A stretch of 64,000 bases of DNA, from NCBI GenBank assembly GCA_963798795.1, contig CAWCUZ010000001.1, positions 1,302,001 through 1,366,000 of the forward strand, written 5' to 3'. Under the pieces are notes generated by a model, which saw nothing but the letters and a program-made list of their open reading frames with translations, had not been told where the DNA came from and did no database searches. Every line of letters starts with the position of its first letter. Position 1 is the first letter of the stretch. Positions 25,860-35,090 of the stretch are shown here, one piece after another. The stretch is from CAWCUZ01 sp963798795. GTDB taxonomy: Bacteria; Acidobacteriota; Vicinamibacteria; Vicinamibacterales; SCN-69-37. A program made the translations under genes and the position numbers.

Positions 25860-28352
25860 ATGTTCGAGTTCCTGGCCGCGGAGCTCCGGCACGCGGTCCG
25901 TCAGGTGCGCGTCGCGCCGGCGTTCGCCATCGCGGTCGTGCTGTCGCTCGCGATTGGATGCGCCGTCAACATCGGTCTGTTCCAACTGCTCGCGGCGGTA
26001 CTGTTGCGGCCGCTGCCAATCGAGGCGCCTGCGCGGCTCGTCACCATTCAGCCCCACGACATGACGAACGCGCGCGGCGCCTGGCTGCGCCCCGCGTCCT
26101 GGACCAATCCGATCTGGGAACACCTGCGCGACGCGCCGCCGGCGGGCGTGCGTCTGGCCGCATGGGCCGACGAAGACCTGCCGATCGGACGGTCCGGCAC
26201 CGCCGTGAAGGCCGCCGCGCTGTGGGTGAGCGGCGATTTCTTCAGCGTCGCCGGCGTCCGGCCCGAGCTCGGCCGCGTGTTCGGCCCGGCCGACGATGTC
26301 CGGGGCTGCGGAGTGGGCGCGGGCGTGGTCCTGAGCCACGGATTCTGGCAGCGCCAGTACGGCGGCGACCCGGACATCGTTGGTCGAACCGTGTCGTTCG
26401 GCAGGTTCGACACGACCGTCGTCGGCGTCACGGCACCGGAGTTCTTCGGACTCGAAGTGGGGCGCCGGTTCGACCTGGCCCTGCCAATCTGCTCGGAGCC
26501 GGCGTGGCATGGCGTGGACGCTCGCCTCGACTCCGGCATGGTGTGGTGGCTGACCGTGATCGGCCGCCTGTCGCCGTCTGCGGTTCCCGGGACCTTGCAG
26601 GCCGCGCTGAACGCGCAGGCCCCCGGGCTCTTCGCGGCCACGTTGCCGCCGGGTTATCCGCCCGCGAGTGTGGAGCCCTATCTGCGCATGTCTCTGGACG
26701 TATTGCCGGCGGCACGCGGCTCGTCGCGGCTGCGCGATCAGTACGCGCGCCCGCTGGCGCTGCTTTTCGGCTTGGCGTCCCTGGTGTTCGTGCTCGCGTG
26801 CGTCAACCTCGCGCACCTTGCCCTCGTGCGGACCTATGCGCGGACCCGGGAGCTGGCGGTTCGCCTGTCGATCGGCGCCTCGCGCGCCCGTCTGGCCATG
26901 CACTTCGCCGCGGAGAGCCTGCTGCTGTGCGGATCGGCCGCGATCGCCGGCCTCGCCGCGGCAGGTCCGCTCGGGCGGCTGATGGTGAACGTGCTCGGGG
27001 GAGCCGACGGGGCGGTGTACGTCGCCCTGCGGCCGGATTCAATGACGATCGGGTTCTGCGCGGCGCTGGCGGTCCTCACGGCGGCGACCTTCACTGCCAT
27101 CCCCACGCTGCGCGCCAGCGCGCTGGATCCGCTCGAGCTGCTGCGTCCGGGCGCGGCGACCGGATCGGCCGGTCGCTGGCGGCTGTCCGGCCGAGCGTTG
27201 CTCGTGTCACAGGTCGCGCTTTCGGTCACGCTCGTCGTCGGCGCGCTGCTGTTCGCGCAGAGCCTGCGGCAACTGACCCAGGTCGATCTGGGCTTCGACG
27301 CGGACCGGTTGACCGCCGTGGACGTCACCTTCGTCGACGGCGCCCGGCCGTCGGACGCCGCCATCGCGACCCGGCGTGACCTGCTCGCGCACCTGCACGC
27401 GCTGCCGGGCGTGGTTGGCGCGACCGAGGCGCTGTTCGCCCCGCTGTCGGGGGCCTGGAACAATCGCGTCTGGCTCGATGGCGCCAGCGACGCGTCCGGG
27501 ATCGTCGCCATGCGCAACATGATCGGCCCCGACTACTTTCACACCCTGGGAACGCCGCTGCTGTCCGGCCGCGAATTCAGTGAGCCGGATCTCGCGGCGG
27601 CGGCGCCCAAGGTCGCGATCGTCAATGCCGCGCTCGCGCGCCGACTCGCCAAGAGCGGCGCCGCAGAGTGGCGGCTGCGGATCGAGTCCACGCCGAACGA
27701 GCCGAGCGCCGCGTACGAGATCGTCGGCATCGTCGGTGACGCGAAGTACAGCGACCTGCGCGCTCCGGATCCTCCGACGCTGTTCGTGCCCCTGTGGCAA
27801 AGCGCGCAGCGCCGGGCCGCCGGCTTGTTTCTCGTCCGATCGGACGGTCCCGGTGCCACCGCCGCCCCGGACATCCGCCGCGCAATCACGGCGGCACTGC
27901 CCGCCAGCCGGTTCGTCATCCGTCCGGTCACTGAAACGGTGCGCGCGGCGTCGAAGCGCGAGCGGCTGGTGGCGGCGGCCACCGGCCCGTTCGGGCTGCT
28001 GGCCCTGTGCCTCACGGCTCTCGGGCTGAACGGCGTCCTGGGCTACTCGGTCTCGCGAAGGACGCGGGAGATCGGCATCCGCCTCGCCCTTGGCGCGACC
28101 AGAACGGGCGTCGTGCGCGCCGTGTTCGTCGAGGCGGCCCTCGTGCTGGGCGCCGGGTTGGCGGCCGGCGTGGGGCTGTCGCTGTCGCTGGGGCGAGCGG
28201 CGCGCGCCCTGCTGTTCGGCGTCAGTGCCGCGGATTGGAGGGTCCTCGGCATCGGCGTCATGGCCGTCTCGCTGGCTGCGCTGGCCGCGACGTGTCTTCC
28301 CGCTGCGCGCGCGGCGCGGCTGGACCCCGCTGACGCCGTCCGGCGCGACTGA
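25860..28352 (+). CDS. ADOP-family permease (second intact copy)
   Basis: An 830-residue duplicated MacB/FtsX-like permease without an ATPase. Order: helix AFAIAVVLSLAIGCAVNIGLF, MacB-type periplasmic domain with DFFSVAGVRPELGRVFGP and GVTAPEFFGLE, FtsX helices (LVFVLACVNLAHLALV...RELAVRLSIGASRARLAMHFAAESLL), a second periplasmic domain (YEIVGIVGDAKYSDLRAPDP), final helices with TREIGIRLALGATRTGVV, and the usual end LPAARAARLDPADAVRRD. ATG 25860 is the start. It is divergent from DUF2339, with no PadR gene alongside. Confidence 0.88.
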   Translation: MFEFLAAELRHAVRQVRVAPAFAIAVVLSLAIGCAVNIGLFQLLAAVLLRPLPIEAPARLVTIQPHDMTNARGAWLRPASWTNPIWEHLRDAPPAGVRLAAWADEDLPIGRSGTAVKAAALWVSGDFFSVAGVRPELGRVFGPADDVRGCGVGAGVVLSHGFWQRQYGGDPDIVGRTVSFGRFDTTVVGVTAPEFFGLEVGRRFDLALPICSEPAWHGVDARLDSGMVWWLTVIGRLSPSAVPGTLQAALNAQAPGLFAATLPPGYPPASVEPYLRMSLDVLPAARGSSRLRDQYARPLALLFGLASLVFVLACVNLAHLALVRTYARTRELAVRLSIGASRARLAMHFAAESLLLCGSAAIAGLAAAGPLGRLMVNVLGGADGAVYVALRPDSMTIGFCAALAVLTAATFTAIPTLRASALDPLELLRPGAATGSAGRWRLSGRALLVSQVALSVTLVVGALLFAQSLRQLTQVDLGFDADRLTAVDVTFVDGARPSDAAIATRRDLLAHLHALPGVVGATEALFAPLSGAWNNRVWLDGASDASGIVAMRNMIGPDYFHTLGTPLLSGREFSEPDLAAAAPKVAIVNAALARRLAKSGAAEWRLRIESTPNEPSAAYEIVGIVGDAKYSDLRAPDPPTLFVPLWQSAQRRAAGLFLVRSDGPGATAAPDIRRAITAALPASRFVIRPVTETVRAASKRERLVAAATGPFGLLALCLTALGLNGVLGYSVSRRTREIGIRLALGATRTGVVRAVFVEAALVLGAGLAAGVGLSLSLGRAARALLFGVSAADWRVLGIGVMAVSLAALAATCLPAARAARLDPADAVRRD

Positions 28353-28359
28353 ACCGCTC

Positions 28360-29592
28360 TCAGCGGTACTCGCGCAGTGCCTCGAGCGCCTGCAGCACCT
28401 CGTCGATATCGGCTTCGGTGTGGGCCGCGTTGATCTGGAAGCGAATCGTCTCGTCGCCCTTCGGGACAACGGGGAACGTGAGGCCCACGGCCAGGATCCG
28501 ACGCTCGAACAGACCCTGCACCATGGCGCGCACGCGAGCGGTGTCGCGGACGAGCAGCGGGACGACCGGGTGCGGGCCGGGGATCGACTCCAGCCCGAGC
28601 GCCGCCAGCCCGGAGCGGAACTGACTGGTGCGCGCGCCGAGATGCGCGAGGCGCTCGCGCCCTTCGGGGCCGTCGGCGATGCCGACCGCTTCGATCGCGG
28701 CGGCGCAGTCGGCCGCGCCGAGCGGGTTCGTGTAGATGTAGGTATCGGCCTTCTGCCGCACGGCTTCGATCACCTCCGGACTCGACGCGACGAATCCGCC
28801 GTTCACGCCGAACGCCTTGCCGAACGTACCGATCAACACGTCCACGCGCGCGCCCGCATGGTCCTCCGTCCCCCGGCCGGTGGCGCCGTAGGCGCCGATC
28901 CCGTGGGAATCGTCCATCATCGTGATGACGCCGTCACGAAAGCGGGCCTCGTGCGCCGCGGTGGCGTCGAGGATCTCCCGCACCGGCGCGGCGTCGCCGC
29001 GCATGCTGAAGATCCCGTCGAAGATCACGACGACGCGGGTGATGCCGTCCGGCACGGCCTCGAGCTTGCGGGCGAGGTCGTCCGGCCGGTTGTGCGCGAA
29101 AATCGCGCGCCGATCGCTCGGGATGTTCGCAATCCGCATCGCGCGGATGATGCAGTTGTGGTTCAGCTCGTCGCCAATCCAGTACGTGTCGGCGCTCGAG
29201 AGCGCGATCGCGGTCCCGAGCACCGTCGTGTACGCCGAATTGAAGGCTCTCGCGGCCGGCCTGCCCGTGAAGGCGGCGATCCGCTCCTCGAGGCCGATGT
29301 GATGGACGGACGTGCCGTCGATGAACCGCACCGCGCCCGGCCCCGTACCGAACACCCGCGCGGCTTCGTCGGCGGCATGGAGCATCCGCGGATGGTGCGA
29401 CAGCGAGAGGTAGCTGTTCGAGTTCATCCGGAGGAACGCGCCGTCGCGCCCCAGCAGCGTGTACCGCGGTCCGCGCGCGCCGGAGGCCGGCACGTAGCCG
29501 CTGATGATGCGCTCGGGGGCCTTGGCGCGCCCCTCGCGCTCGAGCGCGGCGACGTCGTTCGTGAGGGAGACGCTGAGCTTCGCTAGCGACAT
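28360..29592 (-). CDS. PLP-dependent alpha-oxoamine synthase-like enzyme (BioF/KBL family)
   Basis: A 410-residue class II-type aminotransferase-fold enzyme of the group that condenses an amino acid with an acyl-CoA (BioF, glycine C-acetyltransferase, serine palmitoyltransferase). Visible: NSNSYLSLSHHPRM, GTGPGAVRFIDGTSVHHIGLEERIA split over the usual region, WIGDELNHNCIIRAM, the PLP-contacting Asp/His in MMDDSHGIGAYG, and the Schiff-base Lys in IGTFGKAFGVNGG (classical enzymes have Ser-Lys there). The exact acyl donor cannot be told; no bio genes are adjacent. ATG 29592 is chosen; the open frame upstream is low-complexity repeat. Confidence 0.8.
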   Translation of the reverse strand: MSLAKLSVSLTNDVAALEREGRAKAPERIISGYVPASGARGPRYTLLGRDGAFLRMNSNSYLSLSHHPRMLHAADEAARVFGTGPGAVRFIDGTSVHHIGLEERIAAFTGRPAARAFNSAYTTVLGTAIALSSADTYWIGDELNHNCIIRAMRIANIPSDRRAIFAHNRPDDLARKLEAVPDGITRVVVIFDGIFSMRGDAAPVREILDATAAHEARFRDGVITMMDDSHGIGAYGATGRGTEDHAGARVDVLIGTFGKAFGVNGGFVASSPEVIEAVRQKADTYIYTNPLGAADCAAAIEAVGIADGPEGRERLAHLGARTSQFRSGLAALGLESIPGPHPVVPLLVRDTARVRAMVQGLFERRILAVGLTFPVVPKGDETIRFQINAAHTEADIDEVLQALEALREYR

Positions 29593-29604
29593 TGGCGATG
29601 TGGT

Positions 29605-29636
29605 GATTTGGCGGTTTGGTGGTTTGGCGGTTTGGC
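29605..29636. repeat. Short low-complexity tandem repeat
   Basis: Imperfect tandem copies of an 8-mer like TTTGGCGG/TTTGGTGG lie just upstream of the PLP-enzyme start. They sit in the 147-bp gap before the BACON lipoprotein gene's end, where I see no other feature. Confidence 0.6.
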
Positions 29637-29739
29637 GACGGTGGCCACGAGGCGCCCGCCGCACTCGCGGCTGCGCCGCATCACATCATGCCTGAGCGTC
29701 CCATCGTCTGGGCGCGGTTGGCAAGCGGAAAGCGCCGGC

Positions 29740-30942
29740 TCAGGTCCCCGATTGGGTAATCGTCACGGTCTGGTCGCGCACGGTAATGGTGCCCGTGCGC
29801 GGAGTGCTGTCGGGATTGGGGGCCACGGTGAAACGCACCGGACCGTCGCCCCGCGTCGGCACGTGACTGGTAATCGTGATCCATGGCACGTTGGACACGG
29901 TGGACCAGACGCAGCGATCCTGGAAGCCGCCGCCGCACTCGATCGGATCGCTGACCTGGTAGACGTCGACGCTGCCCGTGCCTCCGGCCTTGGCGATGGC
30001 GATCGCGGCCGGCACGGCGGCGTAGTGGCACCCGGCCTGCGCGACCTGGACGTTCTGCCCCGCCGTCGGCGTCGGCCAGCGCACCATCACCACGCCCAGC
30101 CGCGGCGCGTCGTAGTTGTCCGAGACCCTGAACCCGATCTCGCCGGATCCCATCCCGGAGGCGCCGTGGGTCAGGCTGATCCACGACTCGTCCGGCGCGG
30201 CCGTCCACGGGCAGGCCGCCGACGTGGTCACGACCACGGTCATCTCCGGCGCAATCAGGCACGGACTGAACGACACGGGCGATACCGAATACTGGCAGGC
30301 GCCGACGTCGCCCGACTGCGACACCTGCACGCTCTGCCCCGCCACCTCCATCGTCGTCTCCCGACCGGCGGGATCTTCGTGCCTGGCGACGGTGTAGCTC
30401 ACCGAGCCGTCGCCGCTTCCCTGCGCGCCGGCCGTGATCGTCAGCCAGGCCGCGCCACTTGCCGCGGTCCAGAGGCAGCCCGGCGGCGCCGCGACACTCA
30501 CGCTCCCGGTTCCGCCGTCCTTGGTGAACGCCGCGCTGGCCGGGGTCACGGCATACGTGCACGACGGCGACGCCGCCGCGGCTTGCGTGACGGTAACTGT
30601 CTGGTCCGCCACGCTCACCGTGCCGGTCCGTACCGCGGCGACGGTGTTGGTCCCCACGGTGAACGCCACCGTGCCGGGCCCGGTTCCGCTGGCGCCGCTG
30701 GTGATCGTCAACCAGCCCGCGTTGGCCTGCGCGGTGCACGCGCACCCGCTGGTGGTCGAGACGGCGGCCGATTGCGAGCCGCCCTGTGCTCCCACGGACA
30801 CCGACCCGGGCGTCACGGCGTACGTGCACGCCGGTTCGACCGGTGACGTGTTGTCACAGCTCGCGGCCAGGGCGGCGGCAAGCGCGGCGAGCGCGGCGAA
30901 TGCCAGCGCGGGAACGGGGTGGCGGCGAATCAGGGACGGCAT
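29740..30942 (-). CDS. BACON-repeat lipoprotein
   Basis: A 400-residue surface lipoprotein. The N-terminal hydrophobic stretch ends in a lipobox (LAAS before Cys), giving a lipid-anchored Cys near residue 31. Four BACON-like beta-sandwich repeats of about 85-95 residues follow. Each begins with a C-x-Y-x-V-x-P-type motif, has a central W-T-A and W-L-T-I-T or W-I-S-L-T core, and ends in a V-x-V-x-Q strand. BACON modules usually bind glycans or mucin-like polymers next to carbohydrate-active enzymes, which fits the glycosidases in this window. The start is ATG 30942. Confidence 0.82.
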   Translation of the reverse strand: MPSLIRRHPVPALAFAALAALAAALAASCDNTSPVEPACTYAVTPGSVSVGAQGGSQSAAVSTTSGCACTAQANAGWLTITSGASGTGPGTVAFTVGTNTVAAVRTGTVSVADQTVTVTQAAAASPSCTYAVTPASAAFTKDGGTGSVSVAAPPGCLWTAASGAAWLTITAGAQGSGDGSVSYTVARHEDPAGRETTMEVAGQSVQVSQSGDVGACQYSVSPVSFSPCLIAPEMTVVVTTSAACPWTAAPDESWISLTHGASGMGSGEIGFRVSDNYDAPRLGVVMVRWPTPTAGQNVQVAQAGCHYAAVPAAIAIAKAGGTGSVDVYQVSDPIECGGGFQDRCVWSTVSNVPWITITSHVPTRGDGPVRFTVAPNPDSTPRTGTITVRDQTVTITQSGT

Positions 30943-31290
30943 GGCGGGACTCACTACCGGCGGAATGGTGCAACAGACTCGCCAATGGCCGGACCCGCCG
31001 CTGCCGCGCCGGGCGCGCCAGGCCGGCGCAATCCGCTCTCCGGAGCTCTCCGGGAAACCCCACGCAGACCGCCGGAAACTCCCCCTCCCGCCGCTCCGGC
31101 GGCACGGACAGCTCGGCGGCGTTGGCCATAGTCCGTGACCACTTCGAGACGTTCCGTCCCCAGGCGGCGAGGCTGCGCGACGGTGCGGGCCGCGCGTGAG
31201 CCGCATGCCGCGCAGGAACTCGACCCTCGTCGGGGGTCAGGCTGAGCAATCGCCTGGCGGCGCCGCCGCGTCGACCGCCAGACGTCGTCC
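30943..31290. other. Intergenic 348 bp holding one copy of an 85-bp duplication
   Basis: No gene can be supported here. It contains the left copy of the 85-bp repeat (31045-31129), and to its right about 160 bp with no recognisable similarity, up to the end of the truncated ADOP gene. Confidence 0.6.
31045..31129. repeat. 85-bp repeat, copy A
   Basis: Identical at 84 of 85 positions to 33414-33498, in direct orientation. Copy B contains the last codons and the stop of the MFS remnant. In copy A a single change turns that stop codon (TAG) into GAG. It includes the small hairpin CCGCCG-CTC-CGGCGG. The two copies bracket the ADOP remnant and the IS element. Confidence 0.85.
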
Positions 31291-31924
31291 CTAGCGGAGG
31301 AGCTGCGCTCCGCCACGAAGAGCCTGCGGGACCGAGCTCCCCAATGCGAGGAACACGCCCGCCACGGTGATGAGCAGGCAGATAGCCAATGCCGGTACGT
31401 CGACCACCCGTAGTTCAGGCCATAGGGCGCCCGCCGCCACGCCAGTGGCGATGCCGATGACGAGCCCCGCACTCGCGCCGGCTGACAACGACCGCACGAG
31501 TCCGCCCAGCGTGCCATGCAGCGCGCGCCACGACGAGGCTCCAAGCGCCGTCCGCAGTTCGTATTCCCGGGCGCGTTCGGCGAGCGTGTCCCTGACGGCG
31601 GCTCCGAGACTGAGCAGGCCGAAGATCGCCACGTACAGGGCGCAGCACCCCAGAATGGTAGCCTGCGCGCGACGAGGAGCCATGAGTTCGTGATACCGCG
31701 CGCCTGCGCTGCCCACGACCACGGGCTCATCGCCCCCAAGAACCCTGGCGGCAAGGAGTTGTATGTCGCGGATTGGATTTGTCCCTTCCGAGACGCGGAG
31801 AACGATCTGTGACCCGTCCGAAGTCAGCACGTAGACGGCAGGGCTGTAGTCGCGCGCCGGTCCTTCCCCGCGTATGTCGGAGGCGATCCCGACGGCCGCG
31901 AGTGCCGAACCGTTCACGTAGATC
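31291..31924 (-). pseudogene. ADOP permease remnant (C-terminal ~210 residues)
   Basis: The minus strand encodes the last part of an ADOP permease: IYVNGSALAAVGIASDIRG and, further on, the helices ILGCCALYVAIFGLLSLGAAV, EYELRTALGASSWRALHGTL and ALAICLLITVAGVFLALGSS, ending at the stop 31291-31293. The coding frame is open right up to the IS256-type element at 31925, where it is cut. The N-terminal 600 or so residues are not on the other side of the element, so insertion was followed by deletion or rearrangement. Confidence 0.75.
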
Positions 31925-31951
31925 GGAGATATAACCGAATGTTGTGGATCG
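31925..31951 (+). repeat. IS256-type left inverted repeat
   Basis: The left terminal repeat matches the right end at 22 of 27 positions in inverted orientation. The outer 8 and inner 14 bases are identical; the five in between differ. Confidence 0.7.
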
Positions 31952-32036
31952 GCTGAATGACGAAAGGCGGCGTATCCTTCGTGTGAGTTTCAAGGCACAC
32001 ATCCCGGTTGATCGCCGGGAGAAGGAGACGCCACCC

Positions 32037-33313
32037 ATGTTGAGAGTAGCCGAGAAGTCGTCGAAAGAGAACCAGGAGCTGCGAGAGACGCTGGACGAGG
32101 TGCTGCAGCGCGGGGCGTTGAAGATGCTGCAGGAGATGCTCGAGGCGGAGGTTGAGGACTACCTCACCCGGCATCGTGCGGCTCGCGATGCGCGCGGCCG
32201 AGCCCAGGTCGTCCGCAACGGCACGGCGCCGGCGCGGCAGCTGGTCACGGGCTCGGGCACGTTGCAGGTGCGTGCGCCCCGGGTGAATGACCGCCGGATG
32301 GACGCGACGGGCCAGCGCCAGCGATTCACGAGCGAGCTGCTCCCGAGCTACATGCGTCGGGCTCCGAAGGTGACCGAAGTGCTCCCGATTCTTTATCTGC
32401 GCGGGCTGTCGACGGGCGATTTCCGGTCGGCGCTGCCGGTGTTGCTCGGCGAGGACGCCGCGGGGTTGTCGCCCACGACGATCACGCGGCTGACCGCGAG
32501 CTGGGAAGGCGAGTATCAGACGTGGCGCACGCGGAGCCTGGCCGAGACGGATTACGTCTACGTGTGGGTCGACGGCGTGCATTTCCGTGTGCGCCTCGAG
32601 GAGGATCGGCTCTGCACGCTGGTGATGATCGGCGTGCGGCCGGACGGCACGAAAGAGCTCGTGGCGGTGGAAGATGGCTATCGCGAGAGCACCGAGAGCT
32701 GGGCGTCGGTGCTGCGCGATCTCAAACGCCGCGGCCTGCGTGCGCCGGTCGTCGCCGTCGGCGACAGCGCGTTGGTTCGGGCCGCCGTCGGTGCCGTGTG
32801 GGCGGAGACCCGCGAGCAGCGGTGCTGGGTCCACCGACTGGCGAATGTGCTCGACAAACTCCCGAAGCGGCTGCAGCCGAAAGCCAAGCAGGCGCTGCAC
32901 GCCATCATGAACGCGCCGACGCGGGCCGAGGCCGAAGCCGGCATTGACGCCTTCGTGGCCGAGTACCGATGCGAAGTACCCGAAGGCCGTCGCTTCGCTC
33001 CGCCGCGACCAGGCGCAGCTGCTCACGTTCTACGAGTTTTCCCGCGGAGCACTGGCGCCATCTGCGAACGACGAACATCATCGAATCCCCGTTCGCGACC
33101 GTGCGGTTGCGCACGCGGGTCACGAAGGGCGCGGGTTCACGCACCAAGGCGCTGATGATGGCCTTCAAGCTGCTCGCGATGGCCGAAGCGCGCTGGCGAA
33201 AGGTGAATGGCTCGGAACTGCTGCCGCTCGTGCGCGCCGGCGTACGCTTCGTCGACGGCGTGCAGGAGAAAGCGAAGACCACGGTCGGTGAAGTGAAGGA
33301 GAACGCCGCCTAA
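32037..33313 (+). pseudogene. IS256-family transposase, two frameshifts
   Basis: Mutator-type DDE transposase of about 425 residues once repaired. ATG 32037 opens MLRVAEKSSKENQELRETLD. The family motifs are VYVWVDGVHFRVR (first Asp), VVAVGDSALVRAAV (second Asp), CWVHRLANVLDKLPK, and HWRHLRTTNIIESPFATVR (catalytic Glu). An extra C near 32966 and an extra T within the T-run 33037-33040 move the frame twice; removing both gives the expected EYDAKYPKAVASL and YEFPAEHW. It ends at TAA 33311-33313. As written it cannot make a full transposase, unless these are sequencing errors. Confidence 0.82.
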
Positions 33314-33322
33314 CTCACGCGG

Positions 33323-33349
33323 CGATCCACAACATTTGACAATATCTCC
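33323..33349 (-). repeat. IS256-type right inverted repeat
   Basis: Partner of the left repeat at 31925-31951. It starts 9 bp after the transposase stop codon. Confidence 0.7.
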
Positions 33350-33413
33350 CGCGCAGGCGGGACTTCTCGGGGTCGCGGACGCGATCGACGCAGTCGGCCG
33401 CTGGGGCGGACTG

Positions 33414-33498
33414 GCTCTCCGGGAAACCCCACGCAGACCGCCGGAAACTCCCCCTACCGCCGCTCCGGCGGCACGGACAGCTCGGCGGCGTTGGCCAT
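33414..33498. repeat. 85-bp repeat, copy B
   Basis: Direct repeat of 31045-31129 with one mismatch. It covers the last 14 codons and the stop of the MFS remnant plus about 40 bp downstream. This is probably the ancestral copy, because the coding frame runs into it without a break. Confidence 0.85.
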
Positions 33499-34391
33499 GC
33501 CGCTCGCGACTTCAGGCAGGATCCCGAGGCGCACGTAGATCGGCCGCACCGCCTCGCGGATGCCGGGGAGCGCGCGCGCGAAGAGCGCGGCGCCGGCGAG
33601 ACAACAGACGCCCCCGATGCGGAGCGTGTCCGGCGCGCCGATCCGTGAGGAGAGCCATCCCGCCATCAGACTGCCGAACGGTGCCGTGCCCAGAAACGCC
33701 ATCATGTAGAAGCTCATCACCCGGCCGCGCTTCTCGTCGTCGACGATCGTCTGAATCACGGTATTGCTCGACGCGAGCTGCACCATGAACCCGAAGCCGC
33801 CGAGCGCCAGGAACGGCAGCGCCAGCCAGAAGGTCGTCACGAACGAACAGGCGATGAGCCCCGTCCCGAACAGGGCGGTGGCCACGGGAATGAGCCGGCC
33901 GAGCCCGAGCACCGATCGCCGTGCCGCGAGCCAGAGCGCGCCGGCCAGGGCACCGCAGCCCGACGCCGTCATGAGGAACCCGAGCGTGTGCGGACGCCGT
34001 GGAACACGTCGGTCGCGAACACCGGAATCAGCAGCGAGTATGGGACGCCCACCACACTCACGAGCGCGAGCAGCAGGATGATCGCCCGAATGGGCGCGAA
34101 CCCGAACGCGGACCGGAACCCTTCCGCCACCTGTGCGCCGACGCCCATCCCGGAGCGCATGGGCGCTTGGGAGGGCCGGTCGATCCGCATCATCAGCGGC
34201 GCGGCCATCACCGCGACATAGCTGACGCCGTCGATCAGAAAACACCAGCCCTCGCTCGTCGCGGCAATCACCAGCCCCGCGATCATCGGGCCGAGGAGCC
34301 GCGCGGCATTGACCATCGACGAGTTGAGCGCGATGGCGTTGCCCAGGTCCTCGCGCTTCTCGATCATCGACACGACGAACGCCTGACACGG
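33454..34391 (-). pseudogene. MFS efflux transporter remnant (N-truncated, frameshifted)
   Basis: A major-facilitator protein of the EntS/DHA3-like type. The readable part begins at about 34391 with QAFVVSMIEKREDLGNAIAL, runs through several helices (LIDGVSYVAVMAAPLMM, AIILLLALVSVVGVPYSLLIP) and after HG changes frame near 33996. One lost G would restore FHGGPHTLGFLMTASGCG. It then continues to the stop at 33454. The first 110-130 residues are absent: the sequence upstream runs directly into the palindromic repeat array. The gene is therefore dead even if the indel is an assembly error. Confidence 0.78.
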
Positions 34392-34448
34392 CCGTTCCCG
34401 ACGGCGAACGAGATCAAGCGGTAGACGCGCCCGGCTCGTCCGATGGAG

Positions 34449-34470
34449 CCCCGGGTCTTCAGACCCGGGG
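34449..34470. repeat. Palindrome CCCCGGGTCT-TC-AGACCCGGGG
   Basis: A perfect 10-bp stem with a 2-nt loop at the head of the tandem array. Near copies sit at 38539-38556 and 43876-43897, with GA in place of TC in the loop, so this is a dispersed extragenic palindrome family. Confidence 0.8.
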
Positions 34471-35050
34471 CTGAGAGGTCGTAGACGGCGGGCTTCAGCC
34501 CGCCGGAGAGACCCGCAGGGCTGAAGACCCGGGGCTGAGAGGTCGTAGACGGCGGGCTTCAGCCCGCCGGAGAGACCCGCAGGGCTGAAGACCCGGGGCT
34601 GAGAGGTCGTAGACGGCGGGCTTCAGCCCGCCGGATAGAGAGACCCGCAGGGCTGAAGCCCCGGGACTGAGAGGTCGTAGACGGCGGGCTTCAGCCCGCC
34701 GGAGAGACCCGCAGGGCTGAAGCCCCGGGACTGAGAGGTCGTAGACGGCGGGCTTCAGCCCGCCGGAGAGACCCGCAGGGCTGAAGCCCCGGGACTGAGA
34801 GGTCGTAGACGGCGGGCTTCAGCCCGCCGGAGAGACCCGCAGGGCTGAAGCCCCGGGACTGAGAGGTCGTAGACGGCGGGCTTCAGCCCGCCGGAGAGAC
34901 CCGCAGGGCTGAAGCCCCGGGACTGAGAGGTCGTAGACGGCGGGCTTCAGCCCGCCGGAGAGACCCGCAGGGCTGAAGCCCCGGGACTGAGAGGTCGTAG
35001 ACGGCGGGCTTCAGCCCGCCGGAGAGACCCGCAGGGCTGAAGCCCTGCGG
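34471..35050. repeat. Nine-copy 64-bp tandem array with embedded palindrome
   Basis: Nine tandem units begin at 34471, 34535, 34599, 34667, 34731, 34795, 34859, 34923 and 34987. All are 64 bp except the third, which carries 4 extra bases. Each unit holds GGCGGGCT-TC-AGCCCGCC, a perfect 8-bp stem. The first three units have ...GAAGACCCGGGG at their junction and later ones ...GAAGCCCCGGGA, so the array grew by duplication of a variant unit. Just beyond it, a 16-bp sequence is repeated at 35043-35058 and 35067-35082. The stretch 34431-35090 carries no gene. The whole unit repeats, so there are no unique spacers as in CRISPR. Confidence 0.92.
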
Positions 35051-35090
35051 CTACGTCCCTGAGAACCCCTGCGGCTACGTCCTTGGTATG

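Larger units (their letters stand above)
31925..33349 (+). mobile_element. IS256-family insertion sequence
   Basis: About 1.43 kb, bounded by 27-bp imperfect inverted repeats (22 of 27 identical; both ends read GGAGATAT, then five variable bases, then AATGTTGTGGATCG) at 31925-31951 and 33323-33349. It holds a single transposase gene with two frameshifts. No 8-9-bp target duplication is visible in the flanks, consistent with later rearrangement. It interrupts an ADOP permease gene on its left. Confidence 0.8.

Noticed and set aside
34471..35050. Possible CRISPR array
   Set aside because: The entire 64-bp unit repeats, there are no unique spacers, and no cas genes are near.
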